DNA of 64,000 nt from Pantoea sp. Cy-639 (GCF_011752525.1 NZ_VWXI01000017.1:1-64000); one strand, 5' to 3'; shown: positions 1 to 9,087, numbered from the stretch's first letter. Made by a program: numbers and translations. The notes: generated by a model not told the origin, from the letters alone.

Positions 1-155
1 TCAAGGAGTTTCGCGTTCCGTTGTCGCTGGAAGTGGGGCGCATTATAAGGGGATCTGAAACCGCGTCAACCCTTAATTTCAATATTTTCAAATATTTAGG
101 GAAAAGGGCCTGCAAAGACCATCTGACACCCCCAGACACCTTCCGCGCCAAGCAC
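1..155. other. Intergenic sequence at the window edge
   Basis: No credible gene is seen here. The first 50 bases are GC-balanced, and an AT-rich stretch follows at about 72-104. It ends at the long hairpin at 156-203. It may be the upstream or downstream flank of a gene outside the window; nothing in it can be named. Confidence 0.4.
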
Positions 156-203
156 CTCTATATAAGCAGGGGCGGCCTGCCGGCCGCCCCTGCTTATATA
201 GAG
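156..203. terminator. Perfect 22-bp-stem hairpin downstream of gcdG
   Basis: Bases 156-177 are exactly complementary to 182-203, leaving a 4-base loop (TGCC). The stem has a GC-rich core next to the loop and an AT-rich base containing CTATATA. It begins 7 bases after the end of the minus-strand gcdG gene, which suggests transcription termination or 3' end protection. A U-tract is absent on either strand, so it is not a textbook intrinsic terminator. Confidence 0.5.
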
Positions 204-210
204 AAGCGCC

Positions 211-1431
211 TCACAGCACGCCAGCACTACGCAGCTCGTGCACCGCTCCAGCATCCAGCCCCAGCACTTCCTTCAGTACCGACTCGGTATGCTCGCCCAG
301 CAGCGGAGGCGCCTGCCGGTACTCCACCGGTGTCTCCGACAACCGGATCGGGCTGGCCACCTGCGGCACAGTGCCCGCCAATGGATGCTCGATGTTCACT
401 GCCAACCCACGCGCCAGCACCTGCGGGTCCTTGAACATCTGCGCCAGGTCGTTGATCGGCCCACAGGGCACACCTGCCTGCTCCAGCTCGCTCACCCACT
501 GGGCAGTCGTCTTGAACACCGTTGCCTGGCGAATCAGGGGAATCAGCTCGGCGCGATGAGCCACGCGCTGCTTGTTGGTGGCAAAGCGTGGATCGTCGGC
601 CCACTGCGGCTGCCCGGCAACCTCGGCGAACTTGCGGAACTGCCCGTCATTGCCCACGGTGAGAATGAAATCGCCATCCGCCGTCGGGAAGTCCTGGTAC
701 GGCACGATATTGGGATGCGCGTTACCCAATCGACGGGGAGGAGTGCCCGTGGTGAGGTAGTTCATCGCCTGATTGGCCAGACAAGCGACCTGGACGTCCA
801 GAAGCGCCATGTCGATGTGCTGACCAAGCCCGGACTGATCACGGTGGGCGAGGGCAGCCAGGATGGCCACGGTGGAATACAGCCCTGTCAGGATATCGGT
901 AAGCGCCACCCCCACCTTCACCGGACCGGCGCCTTCTTCACCTTCCGGCCGACCGGTCAGGCTCATCAGCCCGCCCAACCCCTGGATCATGAAGTCATAA
1001 CCCGCGCGCTTGGCATATGGCCCTGTCTGGCCGAAACCGGTGATCGAGCAATAGATAAGCTTCGGGTTGAGCGCCTTGAGGCTCAGGTAGTCGAGCCCGT
1101 AGCTGGCCAGGCCGCCCACCTTGAAGTTCTCGATGACGATGTCCGACTTCGCCGCCAGCTCGCGCACCAGGCGCTGGCCTTCCGGCCGGGTGAAGTCGAT
1201 GGTCACCGAACGCTTGTTGCGGTTGGCCGACAAGTAGTAGGCCGCCTCGCTGGTGTTCTCGCCCCGGGCGTCACGCAGGAAGGGCGGGCCCCAGGCGCGG
1301 GTATCGTCGCCCGTGCCGGGTCGCTCGACCTTGATGACGTCCGCACCGAGGTCGGCCAGGATCTGGCCGGACCAAGGGCCCGCCAGTACCCGCGAAAGGT
1401 CCAGTACCCGCAGATGGGAAAGCGCGCCCAT
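211..1431 (-). CDS. gcdG: Succinyl-CoA:glutarate CoA-transferase (family III CoA-transferase)
   Basis: A 406-residue CaiB/BaiF-type family III CoA-transferase. The N-terminus carries the family signature around LSRVLAGPWSGQILADLGAD (residues 13-31). The likely catalytic aspartate is D146, in AGYDFMIQG. It probably activates glutarate by taking CoA from succinyl-CoA, feeding the dehydrogenase encoded just upstream. The ATG at 1431 follows a GAGGAG-type ribosome binding site and lies 15 bases after the gcdH stop, so the two genes form an operon. The substrate is inferred from the gcdH neighbour; the family also includes formyl-, carnitine- and oxalate-CoA transferases. Confidence 0.9.
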   Translation of the reverse strand: MGALSHLRVLDLSRVLAGPWSGQILADLGADVIKVERPGTGDDTRAWGPPFLRDARGENTSEAAYYLSANRNKRSVTIDFTRPEGQRLVRELAAKSDIVIENFKVGGLASYGLDYLSLKALNPKLIYCSITGFGQTGPYAKRAGYDFMIQGLGGLMSLTGRPEGEEGAGPVKVGVALTDILTGLYSTVAILAALAHRDQSGLGQHIDMALLDVQVACLANQAMNYLTTGTPPRRLGNAHPNIVPYQDFPTADGDFILTVGNDGQFRKFAEVAGQPQWADDPRFATNKQRVAHRAELIPLIRQATVFKTTAQWVSELEQAGVPCGPINDLAQMFKDPQVLARGLAVNIEHPLAGTVPQVASPIRLSETPVEYRQAPPLLGEHTESVLKEVLGLDAGAVHELRSAGVL

Positions 1432-1446
1432 GGCCTGGCTCCTCTC

Positions 1447-2628
1447 TCAATAGAACGCCTGGATACCGGTCTGCGCACGGCCAAGAATCAGCGCGTGCAC
1501 GTCATGCGTACCTTCATAGGTGTTGACCACCTCGAGGTTGACCAGGTGGCGAGCCACGCCGAACTCGTCGGAAATACCGTTGCCACCGAGCATGTCGCGG
1601 GCCATGCGGGCAATATCCAGTGCCTTGCCACACGAGTTGCGCTTCATGATCGAAGTGATTTCAACCGCGGCACTGCCTTCGTCCTTCATCCGCCCCAGGC
1701 GCAGGCAGCCCTGCAGGGCCAGGGTGATCTCGGTCTGCATGTCGGCCAGCTTCTTCTGGATCAACTGGTTGGCCGCCAGCGGACGACCGAACTGCTGGCG
1801 ATCGAGGGTGTACTGGCGAGCAGTGTGCCAGCAGGCCTCGGCAGCACCCAACGCGCCCCAGGAAATACCGTAGCGAGCGGAGTTCAGGCAGGTGAATGGC
1901 CCCTTGAGACCGCGCACTTCAGGGAAGATGTTCTCTTCGGGGACGAACACGTTGTCCATGACGATCTCACCGGTGATCGAGGCGCGCAGGCCAACCTTGC
2001 CGTGGATCGCCGGGGCACTGAGACCAGCCCAACCCTTTTCCAGCACGAAGCCGCGGATATCGCCGGAATCATCCTTGGCCCAGACCACGAACACGTCGGC
2101 GATCGGGCTGTTGGTGATCCACATCTTGCTGCCAGTCAGGCGGTAGCCACCGTCGACCTTGCGCGCCCGGGTGATCATCGAACCCGGGTCGGAGCCATGG
2201 TTAGGCTCGGTCAGACCAAAGCAACCGATCCACTCGCCACTGGCCAGCTTGGGCAGGTACTTCTGTTTCTGCGCCTCGGTACCGAATTCGTTGATCGGCA
2301 CCATCACCAGGGACGACTGCACGCTCATCATCGAACGGTAGCCAGAGTCGATACGCTCCACTTCGCGGGCAATCAGGCCGTAGCACACATAGTTCAGGCC
2401 ACTGCCACCGTACTGCTCGGGGATGGTCGCGCCCAGCAGGCCTACCTCGCCCATTTCGCGGAAGATCGCAGGGTCGGTCTGCTCATGGCGGAACGCTTCC
2501 AGCACACGGGGTGCCAGCTTGTCCTGGGCGAACTGATAAGCGCTGTCACGCACCATGCGCTCTTCTTCAGTGAGCTGCTGATCGAGCAGCAGCGGGTCGA
2601 TCCAGTTGAAGCTTGCTTTACCGGCCAT
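1447..2628 (-). CDS. gcdH: Glutaryl-CoA dehydrogenase
   Basis: A 393-residue FAD-dependent acyl-CoA dehydrogenase that oxidatively decarboxylates glutaryl-CoA to crotonyl-CoA in lysine, tryptophan and glutarate catabolism. Family features seen include FGLTEPNHGSDPGSM (residues 137-151), the FAD-contacting KMWITNS segment (168-174), the ARYGISWGALGAAEAC helix (251-266) and the catalytic-base motif TYEGTHDVH with E372. Length matches the family. The LysR regulator gene is divergent, 151 bases away. It is first in the gcdH-gcdG operon. Confidence 0.96.
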   Translation of the reverse strand: MAGKASFNWIDPLLLDQQLTEEERMVRDSAYQFAQDKLAPRVLEAFRHEQTDPAIFREMGEVGLLGATIPEQYGGSGLNYVCYGLIAREVERIDSGYRSMMSVQSSLVMVPINEFGTEAQKQKYLPKLASGEWIGCFGLTEPNHGSDPGSMITRARKVDGGYRLTGSKMWITNSPIADVFVVWAKDDSGDIRGFVLEKGWAGLSAPAIHGKVGLRASITGEIVMDNVFVPEENIFPEVRGLKGPFTCLNSARYGISWGALGAAEACWHTARQYTLDRQQFGRPLAANQLIQKKLADMQTEITLALQGCLRLGRMKDEGSAAVEITSIMKRNSCGKALDIARMARDMLGGNGISDEFGVARHLVNLEVVNTYEGTHDVHALILGRAQTGIQAFY

Positions 2629-2725
2629 GAGCGGATTCCTCGAAAGAAAGAAGGGGCGGTTCTTTTTGTTGCATTGATCCTAGGCCCGATCGATCCTCGG
2701 GACAAACGAGGATTGCGCACGGTTT

Positions 2726-2742
2726 AGTGATATTTTCTCACT
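2726..2742. promoter_or_regulatory. Candidate GcdR (LysR) operator in the gcdH/gcdR divergent region
   Basis: AGTGA at 2726-2730 and TCACT at 2738-2742 form a perfect 5-bp inverted repeat with a 7-base AT-rich spacer. It fits a LysR-type T-N11-A box and sits between the divergent gcdH and regulator genes. Assignment to GcdR is inference. Confidence 0.4.
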
Positions 2743-2779
2743 CCGTAAACAGCCAAGAGCCGCAATCAGCGACTGACCA

Positions 2780-3694
2780 GTGAGGTTGACGTACATGCGC
2801 CGCAAGATTCCCAGCACTACCGCCCTGGTCTGCTTCGAAGCGGCCGCGCGCCACGAGAGCTTCACCAAGGCCGCCCAGGAGCTGGCATTGACCCAGGGCG
2901 CCGTCTGCCGGCAGATCGGCGGACTGGAAACCTTCCTCAATGTCGAACTGTTCCGTCGCTCCCGTCGCGGTGTGAAGCTGACCGAGGCCGGACTTTCCTA
3001 TAGCCGCCAGGTAACCGCGCAACTGGATGCGGTGGAGCGCGACACCTTGTCGGTCATGCGTCAGCAGGGCGCCAACGTAATCGAACTGGCAGTGGTGCCG
3101 ACCTTCGGCACCCAATGGCTGCTACCTCGTCTCAAGGACTTCCAGCAGCGGCATCCAGAGGTCACGGTCAACCTGACCAACCGCACCCGGCCGTTCCTGT
3201 TCGCCGACACACCGTTCGACGCCGCCATCTATTTCGGCGACGCCGACTGGTCGGGCACCCAGTCCCATCGCCTGATGGGCGAGAACCCGGTGCCGGTGTG
3301 CAGCCCGTCGTTGCTCGAGGGGCAGGGCAGCCTCGAGGCGGGACAGATCGCCGAACTGCCACTGTTGCAACAGACCACTCGCCCCTATGCCTGGCGGCAG
3401 TGGTTCGACGGCCTGGGCCTGAGCGTGGCGCGTGACATGACCGGGCCACGCTATGAGTTGTTCTCCATGCTCGCCCAGGCCGCTATGCACGAGATGGGTA
3501 TCGCGCTGATCCCGCCGTTCCTGATCCAGCGCGAACTGGAGGAGGGCAGGCTGGTGGTCGCAAACAGGCATGCGCTGGCCAGTGACAAGGCCTACCATCT
3601 GATGATTCCCGAGCGGAAGGTGGAGTCCGCTTCATTACGGGCCTTTCGCGACTGGCTGGTAGCCCAGGCCAGGCAGTACACCGCGGAGAAATAG
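2780..3694 (+). CDS. gcdR: LysR-family transcriptional regulator of glutarate genes
   Basis: A 304-residue LysR-type regulator. The N-terminal winged helix-turn-helix spans about residues 5-64 (helix SFTKAAQELALTQGAVCRQI), followed by the type-2 periplasmic-binding-like effector domain at about 90-295. Its divergent position next to gcdH-gcdG is the usual arrangement for an activator of the glutarate pathway responding to a pathway intermediate. The ATG at 2780 is out of frame with a nearby ATG at 2795. The name GcdR is inferred from context. Confidence 0.88.
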   Translation: MRLTYMRRKIPSTTALVCFEAAARHESFTKAAQELALTQGAVCRQIGGLETFLNVELFRRSRRGVKLTEAGLSYSRQVTAQLDAVERDTLSVMRQQGANVIELAVVPTFGTQWLLPRLKDFQQRHPEVTVNLTNRTRPFLFADTPFDAAIYFGDADWSGTQSHRLMGENPVPVCSPSLLEGQGSLEAGQIAELPLLQQTTRPYAWRQWFDGLGLSVARDMTGPRYELFSMLAQAAMHEMGIALIPPFLIQRELEEGRLVVANRHALASDKAYHLMIPERKVESASLRAFRDWLVAQARQYTAEK

Positions 3695-4132
3695 GGCAGG
3701 GCAGACAACCTGACCCTGTAGTCAATTATTTTAAACACCTACAGATATATGGATTTGTCGCAAATTCGTAATCTGTTCTGCTCACCCTCAAGATAATGGC
3801 CAAGCCTAGCGACCACGCTGGTTTGCGGGTTATTTTGCGACATTCAGCAAGCCGTTGACGAAAACAGCGGAAAATATTTGGATTTTTCTCCTAAGCTCCG
3901 GATAGCGCGTGCTTGAGAGGTTTCTTCCGAATCGTTGCGACATACGGTCACAGGGTGACTTGTAGTTTTAAGTTCGTTTCGCTCCAGAACCGGTTGAAGG
4001 CCCTCGGGTTCGTCTGCAAAATGCCTCCCCCGCCCAGGATCCGGCGGAGTCGTGCCCTACGACCGCCCAGCCGCACCACCCGAAGTGCGCTGGTTTCTAC
4101 AAAAACAAAAGGTCACCGCAGGAGAAAAAGTC
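3695..4132 (+). other. 438-bp intergenic region upstream of pntAA
   Basis: No gene is supported here; short reading frames lack ribosome binding sites and homology-like features. The octamer TTGCGACA occurs twice on the plus strand, within identical TTGCGACAT at 3835-3843 and 3935-3943 (exactly 100 bases apart), and once inverted (3756-3763). The region must hold the pnt promoter, but no convincing -35/-10 pair was found. Confidence 0.45.
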
Positions 4133-5254
4133 GTGCACATTGGTGTTCCTCTCGAGACGCAGACGGGTGAGACAAGGGTCGCCGCGACCCCGGAAACCAT
4201 CAAGAAACTGGTTGGCCAGGGCCATCAGGTCACCGTGCAACGGGGGGCGGGGCTACAAGCCGCCATACCGGACAGTGCCTATGAAACCGCGGGCGCCACG
4301 CTGGGTGAAGCCGCCGACGCCTTCGGCGCGCAGCTGGTGCTCAAGGTAACCGCGCCCAACGACCAGGAGCTGACGCTGATCACCAGTGGCAGCCTGCTGG
4401 TGGGCATGCTCAACCCGTTCAACAATGAACTGATCGCCAAGATGGCCGAACGCGGCCTCACCGCCTTCGCCCTGGAAGCGGCACCACGCACCTCACGGGC
4501 CCAGAGCCTGGACGTGCTGTCGTCTCAGGCCAACATCGCCGGCTACAAGGCGGTGCTGCTGGCCGCCCATCACTATCCGCGCTTCATGCCCATGCTGATG
4601 ACCGCCGCCGGCACCGTGAAGGCCGCCCGCGTGCTGATCCTCGGCGCCGGTGTCGCCGGCCTGCAGGCCATCGCCACGGCCAAGCGCCTGGGCGCGGTGA
4701 TCGAGGCTTCGGATGTGCGTCCGGCGGTGAAGGAGCAGATCGAGTCCCTCGGTGCCAAGTTCATCGACGTGCCTTACGAGACCGACGAAGAGCGCGAATG
4801 CGCCGAGGGCGTCGGCGGCTATGCCAGGCCGATGCCGGCCAGCTGGATGCAGCGCCAGGCCCAGGCGGTGCACGAGCGCGCCAAGCAGGCCGATATCGTC
4901 ATCACCACCGCATTGATTCCCGGACGCAAGGCACCGACCCTGCTCAGTGCCGAGACCGTGGCGCAGATGAAACCCGGTTCGGTGGTCATCGACCTGGCTG
5001 CGGCCCAGGGCGGCAACTGCCCGCTGACCGTCGCCGACCAGGTGGTACAGGCCCATGGCGTGACCATCGCCGGGCCGACCAACCTGCCGGCCCAGGTCGG
5101 CGCGGACGCCTCGGCGCTCTACGCGCGCAACCTGCTGGACTTCATGAAGCTGCTGTTCGACAAGGACGGCGCACTGGTCATCAACCTCGAAGACGACATC
5201 GTCGCCGCGTGCCTGATGTGCCGCGACGGCCAGGTCGTGCGCAAGAACGGCTGA
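4133..5254 (+). CDS. pntAA: NAD(P) transhydrogenase subunit alpha, part 1 (NAD-binding, peripheral)
   Basis: This is the soluble dI domain of the proton-translocating transhydrogenase, which binds NAD(H). The protein is about 373 residues if translation starts at the GTG at 4133, which has a GGAG site about 10 bases upstream; the upstream ATG at 4052 would add 27 unconserved residues. The alanine dehydrogenase/PntA N-terminal signature is VPLETQTGETRVAATPET, and the Rossmann motif is LILGAGVAGLQAIATAKRLG. As in other pseudomonads the alpha subunit is split into two genes, so the separate membrane part downstream is not a frameshift. Confidence 0.95.
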   Translation: MHIGVPLETQTGETRVAATPETIKKLVGQGHQVTVQRGAGLQAAIPDSAYETAGATLGEAADAFGAQLVLKVTAPNDQELTLITSGSLLVGMLNPFNNELIAKMAERGLTAFALEAAPRTSRAQSLDVLSSQANIAGYKAVLLAAHHYPRFMPMLMTAAGTVKAARVLILGAGVAGLQAIATAKRLGAVIEASDVRPAVKEQIESLGAKFIDVPYETDEERECAEGVGGYARPMPASWMQRQAQAVHERAKQADIVITTALIPGRKAPTLLSAETVAQMKPGSVVIDLAAAQGGNCPLTVADQVVQAHGVTIAGPTNLPAQVGADASALYARNLLDFMKLLFDKDGALVINLEDDIVAACLMCRDGQVVRKNG

Positions 5255-5265
5255 GGAGCACGACA

Positions 5266-5586
5266 ATGGAAGACATGCTGATTTCCCACGGGATCTACAA
5301 CCTGATCATCTTCGTGCTGGCCATCTACGTTGGCTATCACGTGGTCTGGAACGTCACCCCAGCCCTGCACACCCCACTGATGGCGGTGACCAACGCCATT
5401 TCCGCGATCGTCATCGTCGGCGCCATGCTGGCCGCCGCGCTGACCGTCACCCCGGCCGGCAAGTTCATGGGCACCCTGGCCGTGGCGCTGGCCGCGGTCA
5501 ACGTGTTCGGTGGCTTCCTGGTCACCCGCCGCATGCTGGAAATGTTCAAGAAAAAAACCAAGAACGAGGCGCAGAAACAAGCATGA
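5266..5586 (+). CDS. pntAB: NAD(P) transhydrogenase subunit alpha, part 2 (membrane domain)
   Basis: A 106-residue integral membrane subunit with three predicted helices, at about residues 10-30, 42-62 and 66-86. It ends in a lysine-rich cytoplasmic tail (FKKKTKNEAQKQ). It contributes part of the proton channel. The ATG at 5266 lies 11 bases after the pntAA stop and is preceded by GAGGAG. Its stop overlaps the pntB start (ATGA), indicating translational coupling. Confidence 0.95.
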   Translation: MEDMLISHGIYNLIIFVLAIYVGYHVVWNVTPALHTPLMAVTNAISAIVIVGAMLAAALTVTPAGKFMGTLAVALAAVNVFGGFLVTRRMLEMFKKKTKNEAQKQA

Positions 5587-7034
5587 GCATGAATCTGGTA
5601 ACGCTTCTGTACCTGGTCGCCTCGGTCTGCTTCATCCAGGCACTCAAGGGGCTCTCGCACCCGACCACTTCGCGCCGCGGCAACCTGTTCGGCATGATCG
5701 GCATGGGCATCGCCGTGCTCACCACGGTAGGGCTCATCTACAAGCTGGCCGCGCTCTCGGTCGGCAGCGGCGGTGCGACTGCCGGCATCGGCTATGTGAT
5801 CGTCGGCCTGCTGGTCGGCGGCAGCGCCGGCTCGATCATGGCCAAGCGCGTCGAGATGACCAAGATGCCCGAGCTGGTGGCGTTCATGCACAGCATGATC
5901 GGCCTGGCGGCAGTGTTCATCGCCATTGCCGCCGTGCTCGAACCGCAATCGCTGGGCATCGTCGCCAGCATCAGCGACCCGATCCCCACCGGCAACCGCC
6001 TGGAACTGTTCCTCGGCGCAGCCATCGGTGCGATTACCTTCTCCGGTTCGGTCATCGCCTTCGGCAAGCTGTCGGGCAAGTACAAGTTCCGCCTGTTTCA
6101 AGGCGCACCGGTACAGTTCGCCGGCCAGCACAAGCTGAACCTGATCCTCGGCCTGGCCACCCTCGCCCTCGGTCTGCTGTTCACCTTCACCGGTCATTAC
6201 AGCGCCTTCACCCTGATGCTCGCCCTGGCGTTCATCATGGGCGTGCTGATCATCATCCCGATCGGCGGTGCCGACATGCCCGTGGTGGTGTCGATGCTCA
6301 ACAGCTATTCAGGCTGGGCGGCGGCGGGTATCGGTTTCTCGCTGAACAACTCGATGCTGATCATCGCAGGTTCGCTGGTGGGCTCGAGCGGCGCGATCCT
6401 CTCGTACATCATGTGCAAGGCGATGAACCGCTCGTTCTTCAACGTGATCCTCGGCGGTTTTGGTGGCGATACCGACGCCGGCGCGGCGCAAGGCTCGAAG
6501 GAGCAACGCCCGGTGAAATCCGGTTCGGCCGACGATGCCACCTTCCTGTTGAGCAACGCCGACAGCGTGATCATCGTTCCCGGCTACGGCCTGGCCGTGG
6601 CCCGTGCCCAGCACGCACTCAAGGAACTGACCGAGAAGCTGACCCACAACGGCGTCACCGTGAAGTACGCGATCCACCCAGTGGCGGGTCGCATGCCTGG
6701 GCACATGAACGTACTGCTGGCTGAAGCCGAAGTGCCGTACGACCAGGTGTTCGAGATGGAGGACATCAACGCCGAGTTCGGCCAGGCCGACGTGGTGCTG
6801 GTGCTGGGCGCCAACGACGTGGTCAACCCGGCGGCGAAGAACGACCCGAAATCGCCGATTGCCGGCATGCCGATCCTCGAGGCCTTCAAGGCCAAGACCA
6901 TCATCGTCAACAAGCGCTCGATGGCCAGCGGCTACGCGGGGCTGGACAACGAACTGTTCTACCTGGACAAGACCATGATGGTGTTCGGCGACGCGAAGAA
7001 AGTCATCGAGGACATGGTCAAGGCCGTGGAGTGA
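5583..7034 (+). CDS. pntB: NAD(P) transhydrogenase subunit beta
   Basis: A 483-residue beta subunit. The N-terminal half has about nine membrane helices that form the proton path with PntAB. The C-terminal dIII domain binds NADP(H), with IIVPGYGLAVARAQHAL, HPVAGRMPGHMNVLLAEA and LGANDVVNPAA. The complex uses the proton gradient to make NADPH from NADH. The start ATG at 5583 overlaps the pntAB stop; an in-frame ATG six bases later (5589) is an alternative. A strong terminator follows the gene. Confidence 0.97.
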   Translation: MSMNLVTLLYLVASVCFIQALKGLSHPTTSRRGNLFGMIGMGIAVLTTVGLIYKLAALSVGSGGATAGIGYVIVGLLVGGSAGSIMAKRVEMTKMPELVAFMHSMIGLAAVFIAIAAVLEPQSLGIVASISDPIPTGNRLELFLGAAIGAITFSGSVIAFGKLSGKYKFRLFQGAPVQFAGQHKLNLILGLATLALGLLFTFTGHYSAFTLMLALAFIMGVLIIIPIGGADMPVVVSMLNSYSGWAAAGIGFSLNNSMLIIAGSLVGSSGAILSYIMCKAMNRSFFNVILGGFGGDTDAGAAQGSKEQRPVKSGSADDATFLLSNADSVIIVPGYGLAVARAQHALKELTEKLTHNGVTVKYAIHPVAGRMPGHMNVLLAEAEVPYDQVFEMEDINAEFGQADVVLVLGANDVVNPAAKNDPKSPIAGMPILEAFKAKTIIVNKRSMASGYAGLDNELFYLDKTMMVFGDAKKVIEDMVKAVE

Positions 7035-7060
7035 CCCCTCTCTATATATAGAAGGGCAGC

Positions 7061-7097
7061 AAGGCCCCCAGGGGTTATTCCCCGGGGGCCTTTTCAT
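7061..7097 (+). terminator. Rho-independent terminator after pntB
   Basis: AAGGCCCCCAGGGG and CCCCGGGGGCCTT form a GC-rich hairpin followed by TTTTCATTT, 27 bases after the pntB stop. Confidence 0.85.
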
Positions 7098-7220
7098 TTG
7101 CATGATCCAGATCAACGGCTCTACTTCACGGCCTGGCATACGACCATGGTCGCGGGACGGCACCGGGCGAAATCTCTAGACTGCGCTTCCAGTAGCTTCA
7201 GTAGCCCGAGATAACAATCC

Positions 7221-8714
7221 ATGTACCGTGATCGTATCCGCTTGTCCTCCCTGCACAGCAAGGTAATGAGTGCGGCTGATGCCGCTGGCCTGATCCAGGA
7301 CGGCATGACCGTCGGCATGAGCGGTTTCACCCGCGCCGGCGAAGCCAAGGCCGTGCCTCACGCACTGGCCGAGCGCGCGAAACTGTCGCCGCTGAAGATC
7401 AGCCTGATGACCGGCGCCAGCCTGGGCAACGACCTGGACAAGCAACTGACCGAGGCCGGCGTGCTGGCGCGTCGCATGCCATTCCAGGTCGACAGCACCC
7501 TGCGCAAGGCCATCAACGACGGCAAGGTGATGTTCATCGACCAGCACCTGTCGGAAACCGTCGAGCAATTGCGCAACCAGCAGCTCAAGCTGCCGGACAT
7601 CGCCGTCATCGAAGCGGTTGCGATCACCGAACAAGGCCACATCGTGCCGACCACCTCGGTAGGCAACTCGGCCAGCTTCGCGATCTTCGCCAAGCAGGTC
7701 ATCGTCGAGATCAACCTGTCGCACAATGCCAACCTCGAAGGCCTGCACGACATCTATATTCCGACCTACCGCCCGACCCGCACGCCGATTCCGCTGGTGA
7801 AGGTCGACGACCGTATCGGCAGCACCGCCATCCCGATCGACCCGGCCAAGATCGTCGGCATCGTCATCAGCGACCAGCCGGACTCGCCGTCCACCGTGCT
7901 GCCGCCTGACCACGAGACCCAGGGCATCGCCGACCACCTGATCGCCTTCCTCAAGGGCGAAGTGGAAGCCGGGCGCATGACCAACAAGCTCGGCCCGCTG
8001 CAAGCCGGCATCGGCAGCATCGCCAACGCCGTGATGTGCGGCCTGATCGAGTCGCCGTTCGAAGACCTGACCATGTACTCCGAAGTGCTGCAGGACTCGA
8101 CCTTCGACCTGATCGACGCCGGCAAGCTGCGGTTCGCCTCGGGCAGCTCGATCACCCTGTCGAGCCGCCGCAATGCCGACGTATTCGGCAACCTGGAACG
8201 CTACAAGGACAAGCTGGTCCTGCGTCCGCAGGAGATCTCCAACCATCCTGAAGTGGTCCGGCGCCTGGGCATCATCGGTATCAACACCGCGCTGGAGTTC
8301 GATATCTACGGCAACGTCAACTCGACCCACGTCTGCGGCACCAAGATGATGAACGGCATCGGCGGCTCCGGCGACTTCGCCCGCAACGCCCATCTGGCCA
8401 TCTTCGTCACCAAGTCGATCGCCAAGGGTGGCGCGATTTCCAGCGTGGTACCGATGGTCAGCCATGTCGACCACACCGAGCACGACGTCGACATCCTGGT
8501 CACCGAGCAGGGTCTGGCGGACCTGCGCGGCCTGGCGCCACGCGAACGTGCCCGGGCGATCATCGACAACTGCGTGCACCCAGACTATCGCGCAGCGCTC
8601 AACGACTACTTCGAGCGCGCTTGCCAACGTGGCGGCCACACCCCGCATATCCTGCGCGAGGCCCTGAGCTGGCACGAAAACCTGGAAGAGACCGGCCATA
8701 TGCTCGTCGGCTGA
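7221..8714 (+). CDS. Acetyl-CoA hydrolase / succinate (propionate) CoA-transferase
   Basis: A 497-residue family I CoA-transferase of the acetyl-CoA hydrolase type (related to E. coli YgfH/ScpC and Acetobacter AarC). The probable catalytic glutamate is E288 in MYSEVLQD, the position corresponding to the glutamyl-CoA-forming residue of AarC-type enzymes. The glycine-rich MMNGIGGSGDFARNA and the VPMVSHVDHTEHDVDI segments are hallmarks of the family. It probably moves CoA between acetate or propionate and succinate, linking the acetyl-CoA pool to the TCA cycle. Whether it is mainly a transferase or a hydrolase cannot be settled from sequence. It is a single-gene unit bounded by terminators. Confidence 0.9.
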   Translation: MYRDRIRLSSLHSKVMSAADAAGLIQDGMTVGMSGFTRAGEAKAVPHALAERAKLSPLKISLMTGASLGNDLDKQLTEAGVLARRMPFQVDSTLRKAINDGKVMFIDQHLSETVEQLRNQQLKLPDIAVIEAVAITEQGHIVPTTSVGNSASFAIFAKQVIVEINLSHNANLEGLHDIYIPTYRPTRTPIPLVKVDDRIGSTAIPIDPAKIVGIVISDQPDSPSTVLPPDHETQGIADHLIAFLKGEVEAGRMTNKLGPLQAGIGSIANAVMCGLIESPFEDLTMYSEVLQDSTFDLIDAGKLRFASGSSITLSSRRNADVFGNLERYKDKLVLRPQEISNHPEVVRRLGIIGINTALEFDIYGNVNSTHVCGTKMMNGIGGSGDFARNAHLAIFVTKSIAKGGAISSVVPMVSHVDHTEHDVDILVTEQGLADLRGLAPRERARAIIDNCVHPDYRAALNDYFERACQRGGHTPHILREALSWHENLEETGHMLVG

Positions 8715-8726
8715 TCCAGCTCGAAC

Positions 8727-8780
8727 AGCGGGGCCAGGGGGTTTCCAGGACATGGAAGCCACCTGGCCCCGCTTTTTTTT
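8727..8780 (+). terminator. Rho-independent terminator after the CoA-transferase gene
   Basis: AGCGGGGCCAG (8727-8737) pairs with CTGGCCCCGCT (8763-8773), followed by eight T residues. It lies just after the coding sequence. Confidence 0.85.
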
Positions 8781-8781
8781 G

Positions 8782-9087
8782 CCTGCTCAACGCGTTTCAC
8801 GGGACGAGGCAAAAACACTTGGCCAATAGAATCGAAAAAACTGTACTACTGTACCGCTAAAAACTATCGATTCGACCAGCTCATCCTCAGGATTGAGCCA
8901 ATACCGCACCATAGTTGTGCGCACCGGTACAGTTATGCGGATTTTGACTGCAACAGCAGGGTTAAACAGTTAACTGGCCCATCGTAATGCTAGCGAACTG
9001 TATCTACTGTTCTGGACAGCAGGAGAGGAAGATGGGCACCAGTTAAATCACTATCTAATGCCGCCACAAGCGGAAGGATGACACATC
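8782..9087 (+). promoter_or_regulatory. Regulatory region with repeated ACTGT/ACAGT boxes upstream of the DUF1127 gene
   Basis: This 306-bp stretch holds no gene. It contains a tight cluster of ACTGT-type boxes: two ACTGTAC copies spaced 8 bases apart at about 8840-8855, GGTACAGTT at about 8926, the perfect palindrome CAGTTAACTG at about 8967, and ACTGTATCTACTGTTC at about 8997. Such boxes resemble operators of GntR/MocR-type regulators in pseudomonads, but no such regulator is encoded next to it. Confidence 0.45.

Noticed and set aside
238..2727. 829-codon plus-strand frame opposite gcdG-gcdH
   Set aside because: Antisense shadow of two well-supported genes in high-GC DNA; no family features.
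4133..5586. Frameshift splitting the transhydrogenase alpha subunit
   Set aside because: Separate pntAA and pntAB genes, each with its own ribosome binding site, are the normal arrangement in Pseudomonas.
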